Below, piece after piece: positions 63,733 to 64,000 of a DNA stretch of 64,000 bases. This DNA is from CAVTJL01 sp963735065 (GTDB lineage: Bacteria; Pseudomonadota; Alphaproteobacteria; Geminicoccales; Geminicoccaceae). Each line of letters begins with the position of its first letter. Within the stretch, counting starts at the first letter, position 1. The notes below the pieces were generated by a model. That model had not been told where the DNA came from. It did not search any database and saw only the letters and a list, made by a program, of their open reading frames with translations. The DNA lies in assembly GCA_963735065.1 (NCBI GenBank), contig CAVTJL010000001.1, forward strand, positions 2,542,001 through 2,606,000, in the 5' to 3' direction. A program made the position numbers and the translations under genes.

Positions 63733-63769
63733 CGGCATCCGCCGCGCCGCAAGGCCGCGGCGGATGCCG
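63733..63769 (-). terminator. terminator hairpin of the partial RraA-family gene
   Basis: A perfect 14-base stem CGGCATCCGCCGCG (63733-63746) / CGCGGCGGATGCCG (63756-63769) with a 9-base loop, 33 bases past the stop of the gene that enters from the right edge. No T tract is visible. Confidence 0.55.
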
Positions 63770-63802
63770 ATCGCGCCGGCCCTGCCGTCGGCGACGGCGG
63801 CC

Positions 63803-64000
63803 TCAGTCGGTGCCGCGTACCTTGCTCGATGCCATGAGCTCCTCCAGCCAGTCGGGAATCTGGAGCCCTCCCTTGACGGCGGCCAGCATCTTGGCCTCCG
63901 CCGCCTTCACCGCCTCCAGCCGGGCCAGGATCGCCTTGGCGTTCGCCAGCGGGATGGTGGCGACACCGTCCTCATCGCCGAGCACGAGATCGCCGGAGCA
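63803..64000 (-). CDS. RraA family protein, C-terminal part (runs off window)
   Basis: The last 65 codons of a gene that starts past the right edge. The opening part reads GDLVLGDEDGVATIPLANAK, the typical end of RraA / 4-hydroxy-4-methyl-2-oxoglutarate aldolase proteins, where a GD.V.GD.DGV..IP block precedes a C-terminal helix (KAILARLEAVKAAEAKML). The active-site region is outside the window, so catalytic status cannot be judged. It is unrelated in position to the RraA-family gene at 4392. Confidence 0.78.
   Translation of the reverse strand, partial: CSGDLVLGDEDGVATIPLANAKAILARLEAVKAAEAKMLAAVKGGLQIPDWLEELMASSKVRGTD

Overview
The window is chromosomal DNA from a high-GC Gram-negative bacterium, most likely an alphaproteobacterium of a Rhodospirillales-like lineage. 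This is inferred from the ornithine-lipid pair olsB-olsA, the order lgt / NDUFAF7-type methyltransferase / pgeF, the ubiK-YbjN-proC neighbourhood, many Tat-exported binding proteins, and a sigma-54 flagellin promoter with two sites that look like FlbD enhancers of Caulobacter. No tRNA, rRNA, CRISPR array, insertion sequence or prophage was recognised. Genes are densely packed, with many 4-base stop/start overlaps.

Layout. (1) 1-11.5 kb: a partial gamma-glutamyltransferase, then two solute importers in tandem. The first is a polyamine-type ABC system followed by an RraA-family protein; the second is an Opp/Dpp-type system with a fused permease-ATPase, followed by a creatininase-family amidohydrolase. 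(2) 11.6-16.6 kb, minus strand: a complete branched-chain amino-acid-type importer (binding protein, livH, livM, livG, livF). (3) 16.8-25.4 kb, plus strand: a DUF3604 protein, an SsuABC/TauABC-like importer and three consecutive Gfo/Idh/MocA oxidoreductases, probably one catabolic operon for an unknown substrate. (4) 25.4-32.2 kb: small enzymes and envelope proteins (deoxyribosyltransferase-like, Tat-exported cysteine protein, DinB, aldose epimerase, lipoprotein, FAH hydrolase, GNAT, a fourth Gfo/Idh/MocA). (5) 32.4-40.3 kb: cell-envelope genes olsB, olsA, glmS, mprF, then hutF. (6) 40.4-46.3 kb: Lin0512 protein, orphan ugpC-like ATPase, dnaJ, dnaK. (7) 46.4-50.4 kb: flagellar filament genes fliS, fliD, flaG-like, fliC. 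(8) 50.5-56.8 kb: housekeeping genes (csaA, phasin-like, TetR/COQ9-like, proC, YbjN, ubiK, lgt, methyltransferase, pgeF). (9) 56.8-60.5 kb, minus: a tight five-gene operon joining two secreted proteins, a TAXI binding protein and an ABC-2 exporter. (10) 60.7-64 kb: alanine dehydrogenase, a degenerate nuclease-like protein, glyA and a partial RraA-family gene.

Three clusters look least explained by known systems: DUF3604/SsuABC/triple oxidoreductase (16.8-25.4 kb), the TAXI/ABC-2 operon (56.8-60.5 kb) and the fused Opp importer with its divergent amidohydrolase (5.3-11.5 kb). Two normally intact genes, proC and the NDUFAF7-type methyltransferase, each carry one extra base that breaks the frame; sequencing error and real inactivation cannot be told apart from this window.
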